Source of the DNA: Bacillota bacterium
GTDB lineage: Bacteria > Bacillota > Clostridia > DSM-8532
Length of the DNA: 64,000 nt
NCBI GenBank assembly: GCA_023415825.1
Contig: JAEZJF010000016.1
Coordinates: forward strand, 186,001-250,000
Direction of reading: 5' to 3'
Below are positions 1 through 9,439 of the stretch, one piece after another; within the stretch, counting starts at the first letter, position 1; each line of letters begins with the position of its first letter. Both the position numbers and the translations under genes were made by a program. A model generated the notes under the pieces. That model saw nothing but the letters and a program-made list of their open reading frames with translations. It did no database searches and was not told the origin of the DNA.

Positions 1-1
1 C

Positions 2-1147
2 GGTACCCTGTACGGGAAAGACAAAATCCTAAAGGTTGATTCGGTAAGCTTCAATACCGCACTTAGGCAGGTACAGGCGGACGACGCGGGCATCAGAACC
101 CTGAAATTTAAAGTAACGGAAGATCCAAAGGCGAATTCGTACGGTGTTCAGCTTCCGGTGCCATTGCTGTCTTCGTTGTCGAGGGATATCAGGCTGGAGG
201 TAGAAACTCCGCTGGGATTTATCAATGCGCCTTCGAATATGCTCAAACAGGGCGATATAGCAGACACTGCAAATGTCACTTTAATGATAGGGGCGGCCGA
301 TATTGCCTCCATCCCGGACGTCAATGTGCGCCGGCAGTTAGAAAGCAGGCCGGTGTTTGAAATAAGCGTCCTTGTGGACGGAAAGCCGATAAACTGGAGC
401 AATCCCGAAGCACCCGTAACAATAGAAGTGCTATATACTCCCACGGCAGAGGAGCTTTCTGATCCGGAGCACATTGTTGTATGGTATATAGACGGAGCCG
501 GAAGGATCAATTCCGTGCCGAACGGAAGGTATGACCCTACAACCGGCAGAGTGCGGTTTGAAACTACACACCTCAGCAAATATACGGTAGCGTATAACAA
601 GGTGAGCTTCATGGATGTGGCGCCAGGTGCGTGGTACGGCAAAGCAGTGAGCTTCATCGCGGCAAGGGAAATCACATCGGGCACGGGGAACGGCAGATTC
701 AGCCCCGAGGCGACGCTTACACGCGGGCAGTTTATCGTGATGCTGATGAAAACCTATGGCCTTGAAGCGGACAAAAACCCCGTGAATAACTTCTCCGATG
801 CAGGGAATACATTCTATACCGGCTATCTGGCGGCAGCGAAGCGGCTGGGCATTTCAAGCGGTGTTGGCAATAGTAAATTCGCGCCGGAGCAGGTCATTAC
901 ACGACAGGAGATGTTCACACTCCTGTACAATGCGTTGAAACTGCTGAATAAGCTGCCCGTAGGCGACACAGGGAAGACCCTTGCGGACTTTTCGGACAGC
1001 GGCAGCGTTGCCCCTTGGGCACGTGAAGCTCTGACCGTGTTGGTGAAATCCGGAACAGTATCAGGCTCGGGTGGCGAGCTAGCTCTCTCATTAACCACCA
1101 CCCGTGCCCAGATGGCACAGGTACTGTATAACCTGCTCGGTAAGTAG
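2..1147 (+). CDS. SLH-domain surface protein, 5' truncated by window edge
   Basis: The reading frame is open from base 2, so the N-terminus lies outside the window; 381 C-terminal residues are visible. Residues about 1-200 form a beta-rich region of the kind found before SLH modules in clostridial surface enzymes. From about residue 203 there are three SLH repeats, recognisable from FMDVAPGAWYGKAVSFIAA with ITSGTGNGRFSPEATLTRGQ, the second NFSDAGNTFYTGYLAAAKR and the third DFSDSGSVAPWAREALTVL. SLH repeats bind pyruvylated secondary cell-wall polymer, so the protein is probably displayed on the cell surface. The missing N-terminus may be a glycosidase, given the downstream sugar locus, but nothing visible shows this. 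The gene ends at a hairpin terminator. Confidence 0.9.
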   Translation, partial: GTLYGKDKILKVDSVSFNTALRQVQADDAGIRTLKFKVTEDPKANSYGVQLPVPLLSSLSRDIRLEVETPLGFINAPSNMLKQGDIADTANVTLMIGAADIASIPDVNVRRQLESRPVFEISVLVDGKPINWSNPEAPVTIEVLYTPTAEELSDPEHIVVWYIDGAGRINSVPNGRYDPTTGRVRFETTHLSKYTVAYNKVSFMDVAPGAWYGKAVSFIAAREITSGTGNGRFSPEATLTRGQFIVMLMKTYGLEADKNPVNNFSDAGNTFYTGYLAAAKRLGISSGVGNSKFAPEQVITRQEMFTLLYNALKLLNKLPVGDTGKTLADFSDSGSVAPWAREALTVLVKSGTVSGSGGELALSLTTTRAQMAQVLYNLLGK

Positions 1148-1198
1148 GAGGTCGCCGCAGCGCTCACGCAAACTTGAGCCAAAGGATGGATAATATCG

Positions 1199-1246
1199 AA
1201 AAAAGTGATTGTAACATTGATAAATTCTATGTTTAATCACTTTTTT
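1199..1246 (+). terminator. Hairpin terminator after SLH gene
   Basis: A perfect 12-bp inverted repeat (AAAAAAGTGATT at 1199-1210, AATCACTTTTTT at 1235-1246) encloses a 24-nt loop that can pair further (AACAT/ATGTT). The right arm ends in six T, so it can work as a rho-independent terminator; the left arm begins with six A, so it could act in both directions. Confidence 0.7.
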
Positions 1247-1319
1247 CGTATACGAAATCCGGGCTGCTTGCGGCTGTAGACCGCACTATGATATAATCTG
1301 GAAAGATGAGGTAACAAGT

Positions 1320-3560
1320 ATGAAGAGCGTATTTTGGAAAATGTTTCTTTCCTATATTTTCGTACTTATTTTGCCGTTGTTAATTATGGGGATGGTATGC
1401 TATTGGTGGGTGAGCGACATTGTTGCAGGACAGGTAAGACAATCCTACAGCACCATCATGTCCGAAGTAAAAACCTCTGTTGACAATCGCTTTAAAGAAT
1501 TGAACAGCTTTACCATTCAGCTTTCGCAAACCCCCTGGGTGAAAAAGATCATGTATATGCACGGCGCCTCCATCGACAATGATCGTATGGATGTCATAGA
1601 GCTGACCGACCATGTGGGTGAGCTGCAGGGTTACGATGCTATCAATAATTTTATCAACACCATTATTCTGGCATTTCCCGAGAAAAATTACGTTGTTTCG
1701 TCGATGGGGACATCGGCGATGGATGTTTTTTTTGACGAAACTTGCAGGCTGGACAGAATAAACTATAATCAATTTAAAACCAGGCTGGAAAAGTACAACC
1801 TGATACCGGAAATACTGCCGCCCAATACCCTCTATACATACAACACGCCGCAGAAGGTTGTCACATACATACAATCGGTGCCTTCCCTGGATCAGAAATC
1901 CCGAGCCGTATTTATAACCTACCTGAAGGATGATGTCTTCGAGGGCGTATTAGATGAATTGTTGCTTTTAGGCGACATTTCTCTTTATATTTCCGACAGT
2001 GGCGGCAATACCATCAACGAAGTGAATGTCGATCCCGGCTTTAAGGAGATTTTGCTGCGGGATGCTGATAAAACCAGTGAAATCGTATATGAACTGATCA
2101 ATATAGAGGGAAAAAAGTATTTTACCTTTCACAGCACGTCCGATGTAAACGGGTGGAGATATAATGTCATCATACCTTACAATACGGTTATGCATAAGAC
2201 ATCCAACATAAAAATACTGACGGTTATCCTTGCGCTGCTGCTCACCGCAATTGGATTTGCAGTGTCTTACAGGTTTGCCGTCCACAATTATACCCCCCTG
2301 TCGCAATTGATAAATCGGCTGAATGGACAGCCCGTACAGGGAAGGATACGGAAATACAATGAATACGATTATATAGGGAACGCTATCGATTCGCTGCTTA
2401 CCGAAGACGACCTGCTCCGGCGGAAAGCTGAGCAGCATAAAACCTTGATAAGAAACATCTATCTTCTTAAGCTTCTTGATGCCAGTATAAATGCCGACGA
2501 TAAGTTACTGGAGCTTCTGGAGTCCGTAAACGTATGTTTTCGTTACCCCGATTTTCTGGTCATACTGTTTAAATTGCAGGAGGCCAAAGGCATGAACGAG
2601 GAGCTTCAGGCTATCATTACCGGTAATATGGACAACAACAGCTTTGATATCTATTTTGCTGAGGTAGACGGTAAAAGAAAAGCGGCGATCCTGTGCTGCG
2701 ATTATCATAGTCTACAGAAAAGCGTCATAATAAAGCTGAAGACCGCACTTGAGGAAGAGCTCGGAGTGAAGAGCACCGTAGGAGCGGGAGAGCTTTGCCA
2801 TTTGCTGAGAGATATTCCCCGATCGTACAGGGAGGCACAAATAGCCATTGATTACAGGCTGATAGACGATAAAATCGAAATCATCTATTTTGAAGATGTG
2901 GAAGTAAAGGATAAAACCTATTACTATTATCCCATCGACAAGGAAGGAAAAATACTGAACGGGCTTAGAATAGGCAACCTGAATGCGACGATGGACATTG
3001 TGGACGATATAATCAACACCAATATGCAGGATAATCGGTTAAGTATAGCAACGGCAAAATGCCTGTTTTATGATTTGATGGGCACGGCTTACAAAGCCTT
3101 GAACGAGCTGCCGATACAACACTCCATCGGCATCGACCAGGAACGCGTGTCCGGACTTGAGACCATAACGGGCATCAGGATGTACCTGGAGGAAATCTTT
3201 AAGGAAATATGCAGCCTCATACAGCAGAAAAAGAAAAGCCATAATGAAATCCTCAAAGAAAGCATCAAGCTCTATGTCGAGGGGAATTTCGCCATACAGG
3301 ACATGTCCCTTGAGTCGGTAGCCAATACATTTTCCCTGTCAGCCTCCTACCTGAGTAAATTTTTCAAGGAGCAGTTCGGGGTGAATTTTCTGGACTATCT
3401 CCAGCAAAAACGTGTTGAAGCCTCAAAGACTCTTTTGAATGGCCAGCTCACAATCGCCCAGATAGCCGGAATGGTCGGCTATTGTAACGATGAGACCTTT
3501 CGTAGGGTGTTTAAAAAATATGAGGGGATCACTCCGGGGGAATATAAGAGCATTGGTTAG
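1320..3560 (+). CDS. Membrane-anchored AraC-family regulator (YesN-like)
   Basis: A 746-residue transcriptional regulator. Transmembrane helices lie at about residues 8-30 and 298-318, bounding a roughly 270-residue extracellular sensor region. The cytoplasmic part ends in a two-helix-turn-helix AraC DNA-binding domain at about residues 641-745 (LESVANTFSLSASYLSKFFK and the second motif ITPGEY near the end). This architecture, with an external sensor, linker and AraC output in one chain, is known from Firmicute regulators that sit beside LplA-type sugar-binding proteins. Here the next gene, 23 nt downstream, is exactly such a protein, so it likely senses a saccharide or a loaded binding protein and activates the sugar locus. 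The ATG at 1320 follows GAGGTAAC. Confidence 0.88.
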   Translation: MKSVFWKMFLSYIFVLILPLLIMGMVCYWWVSDIVAGQVRQSYSTIMSEVKTSVDNRFKELNSFTIQLSQTPWVKKIMYMHGASIDNDRMDVIELTDHVGELQGYDAINNFINTIILAFPEKNYVVSSMGTSAMDVFFDETCRLDRINYNQFKTRLEKYNLIPEILPPNTLYTYNTPQKVVTYIQSVPSLDQKSRAVFITYLKDDVFEGVLDELLLLGDISLYISDSGGNTINEVNVDPGFKEILLRDADKTSEIVYELINIEGKKYFTFHSTSDVNGWRYNVIIPYNTVMHKTSNIKILTVILALLLTAIGFAVSYRFAVHNYTPLSQLINRLNGQPVQGRIRKYNEYDYIGNAIDSLLTEDDLLRRKAEQHKTLIRNIYLLKLLDASINADDKLLELLESVNVCFRYPDFLVILFKLQEAKGMNEELQAIITGNMDNNSFDIYFAEVDGKRKAAILCCDYHSLQKSVIIKLKTALEEELGVKSTVGAGELCHLLRDIPRSYREAQIAIDYRLIDDKIEIIYFEDVEVKDKTYYYYPIDKEGKILNGLRIGNLNATMDIVDDIINTNMQDNRLSIATAKCLFYDLMGTAYKALNELPIQHSIGIDQERVSGLETITGIRMYLEEIFKEICSLIQQKKKSHNEILKESIKLYVEGNFAIQDMSLESVANTFSLSASYLSKFFKEQFGVNFLDYLQQKRVEASKTLLNGQLTIAQIAGMVGYCNDETFRRVFKKYEGITPGEYKSIG

Positions 3561-3583
3561 TATGATAAGTGAGGAGAATCGGT

Positions 3584-5212
3584 ATGTATAGGAAAGTGGC
3601 CGTAATTCCAGTACTATTGTTGATCCTGTCAATAGGGTTCACGAGCTGCGCAAGCCGGAGCTCGACGGACGGGCGGACGAACGAAACCGCCGGGCTGTCT
3701 GCCGGTACCGACGGTAAAGCCAATCCGAAGGAAACCCTACTGACGTCAGCCACCGAGCCGCGGGTTGTAACCATTGCAGGCGTGGACAACTGGTATTCAC
3801 CTGCGAGCTATGAATCCGGGCTTCCGCTGCTTAAAGATATCGAGGAAAAAATGAACATAAAAATTAAATGGATTACTGCTCCCTGGGATCAGTATTTTAT
3901 CATGATACAAACCAAACTGGCGGCCGGAGTAAATCTGCCTGATATTCTAAGGGTACCCAACAGCGATCCTACCTCCTACGGACAGGCCGGATTGCTGTTG
4001 CCTTTGGAGGAGCTTATACGGGATAATGCTCCAAATATAAAAGACGTATTTAAAAAGTATCCCGAAGCAAAAAAAATGATGTACAGCGGGGACGGACATA
4101 TTTACGGACTGACTCCCATCACTCGTGAGAGCTCCGCCGTCATGCCGCCATATTGGGTTATCAGAAAGGATTGGCTTGATAAGCTCGAATTGGAAGTTCC
4201 CCAGACTCTCGACAGCTTGTACAATGTGTTGCAAGCATTTAAGGAAAATGACCCGAATAGGAATGGCAAGCCTGATGAAATTCCCTGGGGCGGAGATCCG
4301 GAGGCGTTTGCTGAGGCCTTCGGGCTCCATCTGACCTTTAGTGAAAGCCTGGGGGGATTTTCAAGCGATGGAGGCAAAGTCATTTATCAATATACGGATC
4401 CGAGATATAAAGAATATCTGGCTTTTGTTAACAGGCTTTACAGCGAAGGCTTGATGGATAGGGATTACGGCAGCCCGAATGCCGGGGAGGCCGGATCCCA
4501 GGTCACCAGAAATCTGGTTGGCGTCATGCAGAACTGGCCTGATTTGACTTCGGCCTGGGCAAAAATTTTGCGAAGCTCCGGGGATCCGGATGCGCATTAC
4601 ATACCCTTTACCCCGCCTGCCGGGCCCAACGGAGAAAGGTCGATAGAAAGCTACGGCCCCATAGACGACGGGTTCCATAGTATATCTAAGGACTGCGAGG
4701 ACCCGATCCTGGCAATAAAACTGTTGGACTATCTCTGGAGCAGCGAAGGGTCGCGGTATATGGCATGGGGTATCGAAGGCAAAAGCTATACCATTGTGGA
4801 CGGCAAGCCCAAATTTACCGACTACGTCCTGGACAATCCTGACGGACTCGGGGCATCTGACGCCCTGCGCAAGCTTGGAGCTTGGCCTACCATACCTTGG
4901 GTACAGCAGGAGGATACATACCGGCAGATTCTATCAAGCGATCCTGACTTCAACAACTGCTGGGATATCATCAAGCCTTATCTGGTTGAACCCTTTCCGA
5001 AGCTTCTGGCGACAAAAGAGCAAAACGACATATTGATGCCCCTGTTTACCGACATCAGCACCTATGTCAAAGAAATGCAGATAAAGTTTATTATAGGCAA
5101 GGAACCCCTTACCGACTTCGATAAATATGTTCAAAAGGTCAGGGATATGGGTCTGGACGAGGTATTAAAAATAAAACAAAGCCAGTATGACGATTTCATA
5201 AATAGGAAATAG
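3584..5212 (+). CDS. Extracellular solute-binding lipoprotein (LplA-like, sugar)
   Basis: A 542-residue ABC-transporter binding protein. The start is the ATG at 3584, preceded by GAGGAG at 3571-3576; an upstream in-frame GTG at 3569 lies on that ribosome site and is rejected. Residues 1-20 form a lipoprotein signal peptide with the lipobox FTSC. The mature part has the long COG1653/LplA-type fold, with motifs such as WDQYFIMIQTKLAAGVNLPD and EEKMNIKIKW. Such proteins usually sit beside LplB/YtcP-type permeases, but the permeases downstream follow a second binding protein, so this one either shares them or works as a sensor partner of the regulator immediately upstream. The gene ends in a terminator before the glycosidase gene. 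Confidence 0.87.
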   Translation: MYRKVAVIPVLLLILSIGFTSCASRSSTDGRTNETAGLSAGTDGKANPKETLLTSATEPRVVTIAGVDNWYSPASYESGLPLLKDIEEKMNIKIKWITAPWDQYFIMIQTKLAAGVNLPDILRVPNSDPTSYGQAGLLLPLEELIRDNAPNIKDVFKKYPEAKKMMYSGDGHIYGLTPITRESSAVMPPYWVIRKDWLDKLELEVPQTLDSLYNVLQAFKENDPNRNGKPDEIPWGGDPEAFAEAFGLHLTFSESLGGFSSDGGKVIYQYTDPRYKEYLAFVNRLYSEGLMDRDYGSPNAGEAGSQVTRNLVGVMQNWPDLTSAWAKILRSSGDPDAHYIPFTPPAGPNGERSIESYGPIDDGFHSISKDCEDPILAIKLLDYLWSSEGSRYMAWGIEGKSYTIVDGKPKFTDYVLDNPDGLGASDALRKLGAWPTIPWVQQEDTYRQILSSDPDFNNCWDIIKPYLVEPFPKLLATKEQNDILMPLFTDISTYVKEMQIKFIIGKEPLTDFDKYVQKVRDMGLDEVLKIKQSQYDDFINRK

Positions 5213-5316
5213 AATCACCTGTTTATCAAATATTAACGGCCCATTCAAAAACTGAGGGTACCGAATCTCAAATTTTCAGAGGTCAGCTTTAAAAACTGCC
5301 GGTATTCATATTTGCA

Positions 5317-5354
5317 GCCCGGAATTAAAATTTAAATGTATTCCGGGCATTTTT
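5317..5354 (+). terminator. Hairpin terminator after LplA-like gene
   Basis: Perfect 9-bp stem, GCCCGGAAT at 5317-5325 with ATTCCGGGC at 5340-5348, followed by ATTTTTG. It separates the regulator/binding-protein pair from the large glycosidase gene. Confidence 0.75.
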
Positions 5355-5395
5355 GTTGTTTCTCAAAATTCGAAGTAAATTCAGGAGGGTTGAGG

Positions 5396-8300
5396 ATGTA
5401 CAGAAAAACGATTTCGTCAATTCTGATATTGATGGTTCTTTTAGCTTCTATCGGCACAGCGCCGGTATATGCCGCAGATACGAAAGTGAGTCTGAATGGC
5501 AGAGGGATATCTGTTGAAGTGGATAACAGCACTTCCATAACGGCTTACCTTATCGAGACCGATGGAGCCAAGATTCCGCTTGCTTTCCCATCCAATGCCG
5601 GAGCTTCGGCTTCAATTAAAGTAGGAGCCTCGGTTGTGTCGGACTTTATATTGAAGGATTCAAAGCTGGAGGATAGTTCAGGCATACTCGGAAAAGGCAA
5701 AAAGCTTACCGTTACCGGAGACAGTAAGACATTGCCAGTTACCCGTACAATTATTCTGGAGGTTGGAGACAATCATCCGGGCGTCGTCTTTATGACAACG
5801 AAATACAAGGCCAAGGGGCAGGATATTGTCGTGGACAGATTTACGGAAAACGAACTGAAGCTTCAGCCCGTAGATCCACCGTCAAAAGGCACAAGGCTCT
5901 GGTCGTTCCAAGGCGCAGCCATCTCCTGGGGAAATGATTATATTCTGCCTGTCAACGATGGCGATTTTTACGAGAATACGTTTGCATTATATGGAGGTAT
6001 TCCATATATAGATATTTACAGCCGGGGAGGCGGGCTTGGACTGGGCTCGGCGTCGCCCGTGCAGCTGGATGGGATTTCTTTGCCGGTGAAGGGCTCGGAC
6101 CAGACGGCCAACATATCCTTCCAATGGCCGGGGAAAACGCTGAAAGCCGGGATTGATACGGAAATAGGCTCAACCTTTATCGTAGCCCACAGGGGCGATT
6201 TTTATGCCGGCGCCAGCGCTTATGCGAAAGCTATGGCTGCCCGCGGGGTATCGGCACCGGCTGAACTGCCTGAAACAGCATATTACCAGCAGTGGGAAAC
6301 ATACGGCTACGGGCTTGATTTTACAGCCGACGGCGTTATATCAAGGCTGGACGATTTGATTGCGATGGGCATAAAGTCCGTCGACATTGATGCGGGCTGG
6401 TATAAGGATTTCAAGACAGGTGACTACATACCCAACCCTGCTATTTTTCCAAAAGGTGATGCGGACATAAAAGCTTTGACCGACGCGATACATGCAAAAG
6501 GACTCAAAGCGGTTCTCTGGTGGATGCCGGGGGATGTATCTCCCGGAACGACCATCGATACCAACCACCCCGAGTGGTTTGCACGTGATATAAACGGCGA
6601 GGTGCAGCATTTCAACGGTCCCTGGGGCGAAGTGTCCGAGGACCGCCTGCTTTGCCCTTCCCTCAAGGAAGTTCAAGACTGGCACAGGGATTTTACCCAA
6701 AAGGCCGTACAGGTCTGGGGCTTCGATGGCTTTAAGCTGGATTCCCAGTACAATGTCGCCGGTCCATGCTATGCCGAAAATCATGGTCATCAATCTCCCG
6801 ATGAAGCGGAAGCTGATTATGCAAAGCTTTATAAGACGATTTTCGAGACCGCTAAGGCCATAAAGCCGGATTTTACCGTAAATATCTGCAACTGCGGAGT
6901 ATCGCAGAATATGTACCTGCTGCCCTACCAGAACAGGATGGTGGTCGCCGATCCCACGAGCCCGGCCCAGGTTCGCCAGAGGGCTAAGCTGCAAAAAGCT
7001 TTTTTTGGTCCTGCTTCGGCAGTCCTCGGCGACCATGTCGAGCTTTACGGCAATGATTTCGCATCATCACTGGCTACGGGCTGTGTACTTGAAACGAAAT
7101 ATACCACCCTCAACAGCGCGGAAAAAGTAGAATACAGCAAATGGCTGAATCTCGGGAAGGACCTGGGGCTATCCTCGGGCGAATTCATGGGAGACCTCTA
7201 CTTATACGGCTTCGATGATCCCGAAGCATATGCGGTAAAAAAGGAAGACATCATGTTCTACGGATTTTTCACCGATTCCTTCAAAGGCAATATTGAACTG
7301 CGGGGTCTTGAAAGCGGTAAAACCTATAAGGTTATGGACTATATTAATGGAACTGATTACGGCACCGTCACGGGACCGACCGCAGCCCTGAAGGTCTCCA
7401 TAAAAAGTAATCTGCTGTTGGCGGCAGTGCCTTCCGGTGGAAAAGCCGGAGAGAATCTGCCTGAAGGCGGAAAACTCCGTGATTATATGCTGAACCTCGC
7501 GCGAGAATACAACAAAGTGCCCGAAGACCCTCTGAAATTCAGCGATTCTGCACTGATTCCCGGCTGGGCGAGAGCCTCCTTAACCGGCCTTGTGCTTAAA
7601 GGCATTATTGCGAATAACGCAGGCGATGCTTTCCGTCCACAGGATCCCATAACAAAGGCGGAATTCATCAAGCTTCTGATGACTACGGTCGGAAAGGTGG
7701 ATGAAAAAGCATCGGTAAGCTTCACGGACGTAAAAGAATCCGACTGGTTTTACAAATACGTTGCGTCGGCGGTAAAGGAAGGAATTGCGGTCGGAAAGAC
7801 CGATCAGCTTTTTGCCCCCTATGAGAATTTGACCAGGCAGGATATGGTGGTCATGCTATCAAAAGCCCTGACCCTGATATGCAAGGAAAAGGAAGCCTCA
7901 ACAGCAGATTTGGAGGTGCTCTCCGGTTTTAAAGACACGGCAGCCATCCCGGAGGATGCTCAGAAAGGTATGGCGCTGGCAGTAAAATACGGGTTTATTA
8001 ACGGGTACGGCGACGGTACGATAAAACCCGGAAAGATCGCATCAAGAGCTGAAGCCGCAAGAATACTGTACAAGATTCTTACCGGCTATTCTGAGGCTGT
8101 GCAATACAAGCAGCTAAAGGAATGGGATGGAGTGGAAAATTACACCTATTACTCTGGTGCTTATGACCCGGCTTTGACCGGCTTCGATGTAGCCATCATC
8201 CGTGCCGACCTGATGACAAAAGCTGAAATATCCAAAATCAACACCTCCGGAACCTATACCATCGGTTATCTGAGTATGGACAGTAACGGGAAAAAGGATT

Positions 8301-9319
8301 TACAGGATGCGGCTTGGCAGGATGAGCTGATAGACAGAACAGCGGCGGACATACTTGCTAAAGGCTGTCACGGGATGTTCCTGGACGATATTGACACAAA
8401 CGCTTCGGAAGACGACATTGTTGACATCATAAAAAGACTGCATGAGAAATATCCGGATGCAAAGCTTGTTGTAAACGGCGGCGTATCCCTGTTGGGCAAA
8501 ATTGCGCCTTATATATCCGGCGAAATGGTCAGGGCATTTTCCAGCGACTACGATCCGGAATACGGGAAATACCTTGTCCGTGATAAGGATTCCCTGAAGG
8601 CGACGGGAAGAATGGCAGCCTATAAAATAAATGCAGCCCGGAAAGCCAACAAATTCAACGTATTCAGTCTTGATTACGCACAGGCTGATTGGGCCGATTT
8701 GATACAGAAGTATTGTGACAGGGCATGGGAATACGATTTCATACCGTATGTATCCGCCATAGACGCCGGAAAAATCTACCGGAACGGCATCCTGCCGCAG
8801 AGCAAACGGGGTGTGAAGGCTGAGGCGGGTGAAAGGTACGATCCCAACCTGCCTCCACAGGACAAGGATATCCATAACAAAGCACTGGCTTCAAACGGTG
8901 CCGAAGTTTCCTGTGACAGCACATATGCCGGATATGACGGACCTGATGCGGTCAATGACGGGTATATCTGCGAGCAGGACATGGATTGGTCGATCCAGGC
9001 ATGGGCAAGCGATGAAAGCAAGGTTGACCACTGGATAGCCTTCACCTTCCCGCAAGAGGAGCAAATCAAGGAAATTAAGATATATTGGGCCGAAGATGTG
9101 TCCTTTACAACGCCTTCCGAGTTGAGAGTGCAAAAGCTGGAAAACAGCGAATGGGTGGATGTAAAGAGCCTAACCGGCCTTCCCAGTGCCACAGCGGTAA
9201 CGGATATAACCTTTGAAAAGCCTGAAAGCTTTACCCAGTTAAGACTGCTGCAACCTGCCGGTAAGGGATGCTCAACAAGGCCCGATCTGATGTGGATATA
9301 CGAAATCGGGATATATTAG
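5396..9319 (+). CDS. Secreted multidomain glycosidase: GH36-like + 3 SLH + GH114-like + F5/8C
   Basis: 1307 residues from the ATG at 5396, which has AGGAGG at 5383-5388; an in-frame ATG 60 nt upstream lacks a ribosome site. Residues 1-27 are a signal peptide ending PVYAA. Residues about 28-270 are an N-terminal beta domain. About 290-640 is a clan-D alpha-galactosidase-like barrel (DIDAGWY, then GFDGFKLDSQYN with the predicted nucleophile D449; D519 in VVADPTSP is a candidate acid/base). About 713-900 holds three SLH repeats. About 905-1145 resembles TM1410/GH114 endo-galactosaminidase-type barrels, with GMFLDDIDTN near residue 997. About 1162-1307 is an F5/8 type C carbohydrate-binding domain. 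SLH repeats placed between two catalytic domains are unusual. Substrate unknown; galactose- or galactosamine-containing glycans are an inference. Confidence 0.85.
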   Translation: MYRKTISSILILMVLLASIGTAPVYAADTKVSLNGRGISVEVDNSTSITAYLIETDGAKIPLAFPSNAGASASIKVGASVVSDFILKDSKLEDSSGILGKGKKLTVTGDSKTLPVTRTIILEVGDNHPGVVFMTTKYKAKGQDIVVDRFTENELKLQPVDPPSKGTRLWSFQGAAISWGNDYILPVNDGDFYENTFALYGGIPYIDIYSRGGGLGLGSASPVQLDGISLPVKGSDQTANISFQWPGKTLKAGIDTEIGSTFIVAHRGDFYAGASAYAKAMAARGVSAPAELPETAYYQQWETYGYGLDFTADGVISRLDDLIAMGIKSVDIDAGWYKDFKTGDYIPNPAIFPKGDADIKALTDAIHAKGLKAVLWWMPGDVSPGTTIDTNHPEWFARDINGEVQHFNGPWGEVSEDRLLCPSLKEVQDWHRDFTQKAVQVWGFDGFKLDSQYNVAGPCYAENHGHQSPDEAEADYAKLYKTIFETAKAIKPDFTVNICNCGVSQNMYLLPYQNRMVVADPTSPAQVRQRAKLQKAFFGPASAVLGDHVELYGNDFASSLATGCVLETKYTTLNSAEKVEYSKWLNLGKDLGLSSGEFMGDLYLYGFDDPEAYAVKKEDIMFYGFFTDSFKGNIELRGLESGKTYKVMDYINGTDYGTVTGPTAALKVSIKSNLLLAAVPSGGKAGENLPEGGKLRDYMLNLAREYNKVPEDPLKFSDSALIPGWARASLTGLVLKGIIANNAGDAFRPQDPITKAEFIKLLMTTVGKVDEKASVSFTDVKESDWFYKYVASAVKEGIAVGKTDQLFAPYENLTRQDMVVMLSKALTLICKEKEASTADLEVLSGFKDTAAIPEDAQKGMALAVKYGFINGYGDGTIKPGKIASRAEAARILYKILTGYSEAVQYKQLKEWDGVENYTYYSGAYDPALTGFDVAIIRADLMTKAEISKINTSGTYTIGYLSMDSNGKKDLQDAAWQDELIDRTAADILAKGCHGMFLDDIDTNASEDDIVDIIKRLHEKYPDAKLVVNGGVSLLGKIAPYISGEMVRAFSSDYDPEYGKYLVRDKDSLKATGRMAAYKINAARKANKFNVFSLDYAQADWADLIQKYCDRAWEYDFIPYVSAIDAGKIYRNGILPQSKRGVKAEAGERYDPNLPPQDKDIHNKALASNGAEVSCDSTYAGYDGPDAVNDGYICEQDMDWSIQAWASDESKVDHWIAFTFPQEEQIKEIKIYWAEDVSFTTPSELRVQKLENSEWVDVKSLTGLPSATAVTDITFEKPESFTQLRLLQPAGKGCSTRPDLMWIYEIGIY

Positions 9320-9439
9320 TACTCCGGCGTGAAATAAATTTTCAATTATTTGGTGCCGCCTGGTATTGGAGGACTTATCACCGAAGGATGCCGACGGCGC
9401 CGGATGAAAAAATATCATAACAAATAGGAGGATTTAAAA

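Noticed and set aside
6341..7036. 231-codon minus-strand frame inside the multidomain glycosidase gene
   Set aside because: It runs antisense through the catalytic barrel, has no ribosome site and no recognisable product.
9323..9404. Inverted repeat TCCGGCG / CGCCGGA between the glycosidase and binding-protein genes
   Set aside because: Arms of seven bases are 68 bp apart with no T run; chance pairing in GC-rich DNA is likely.
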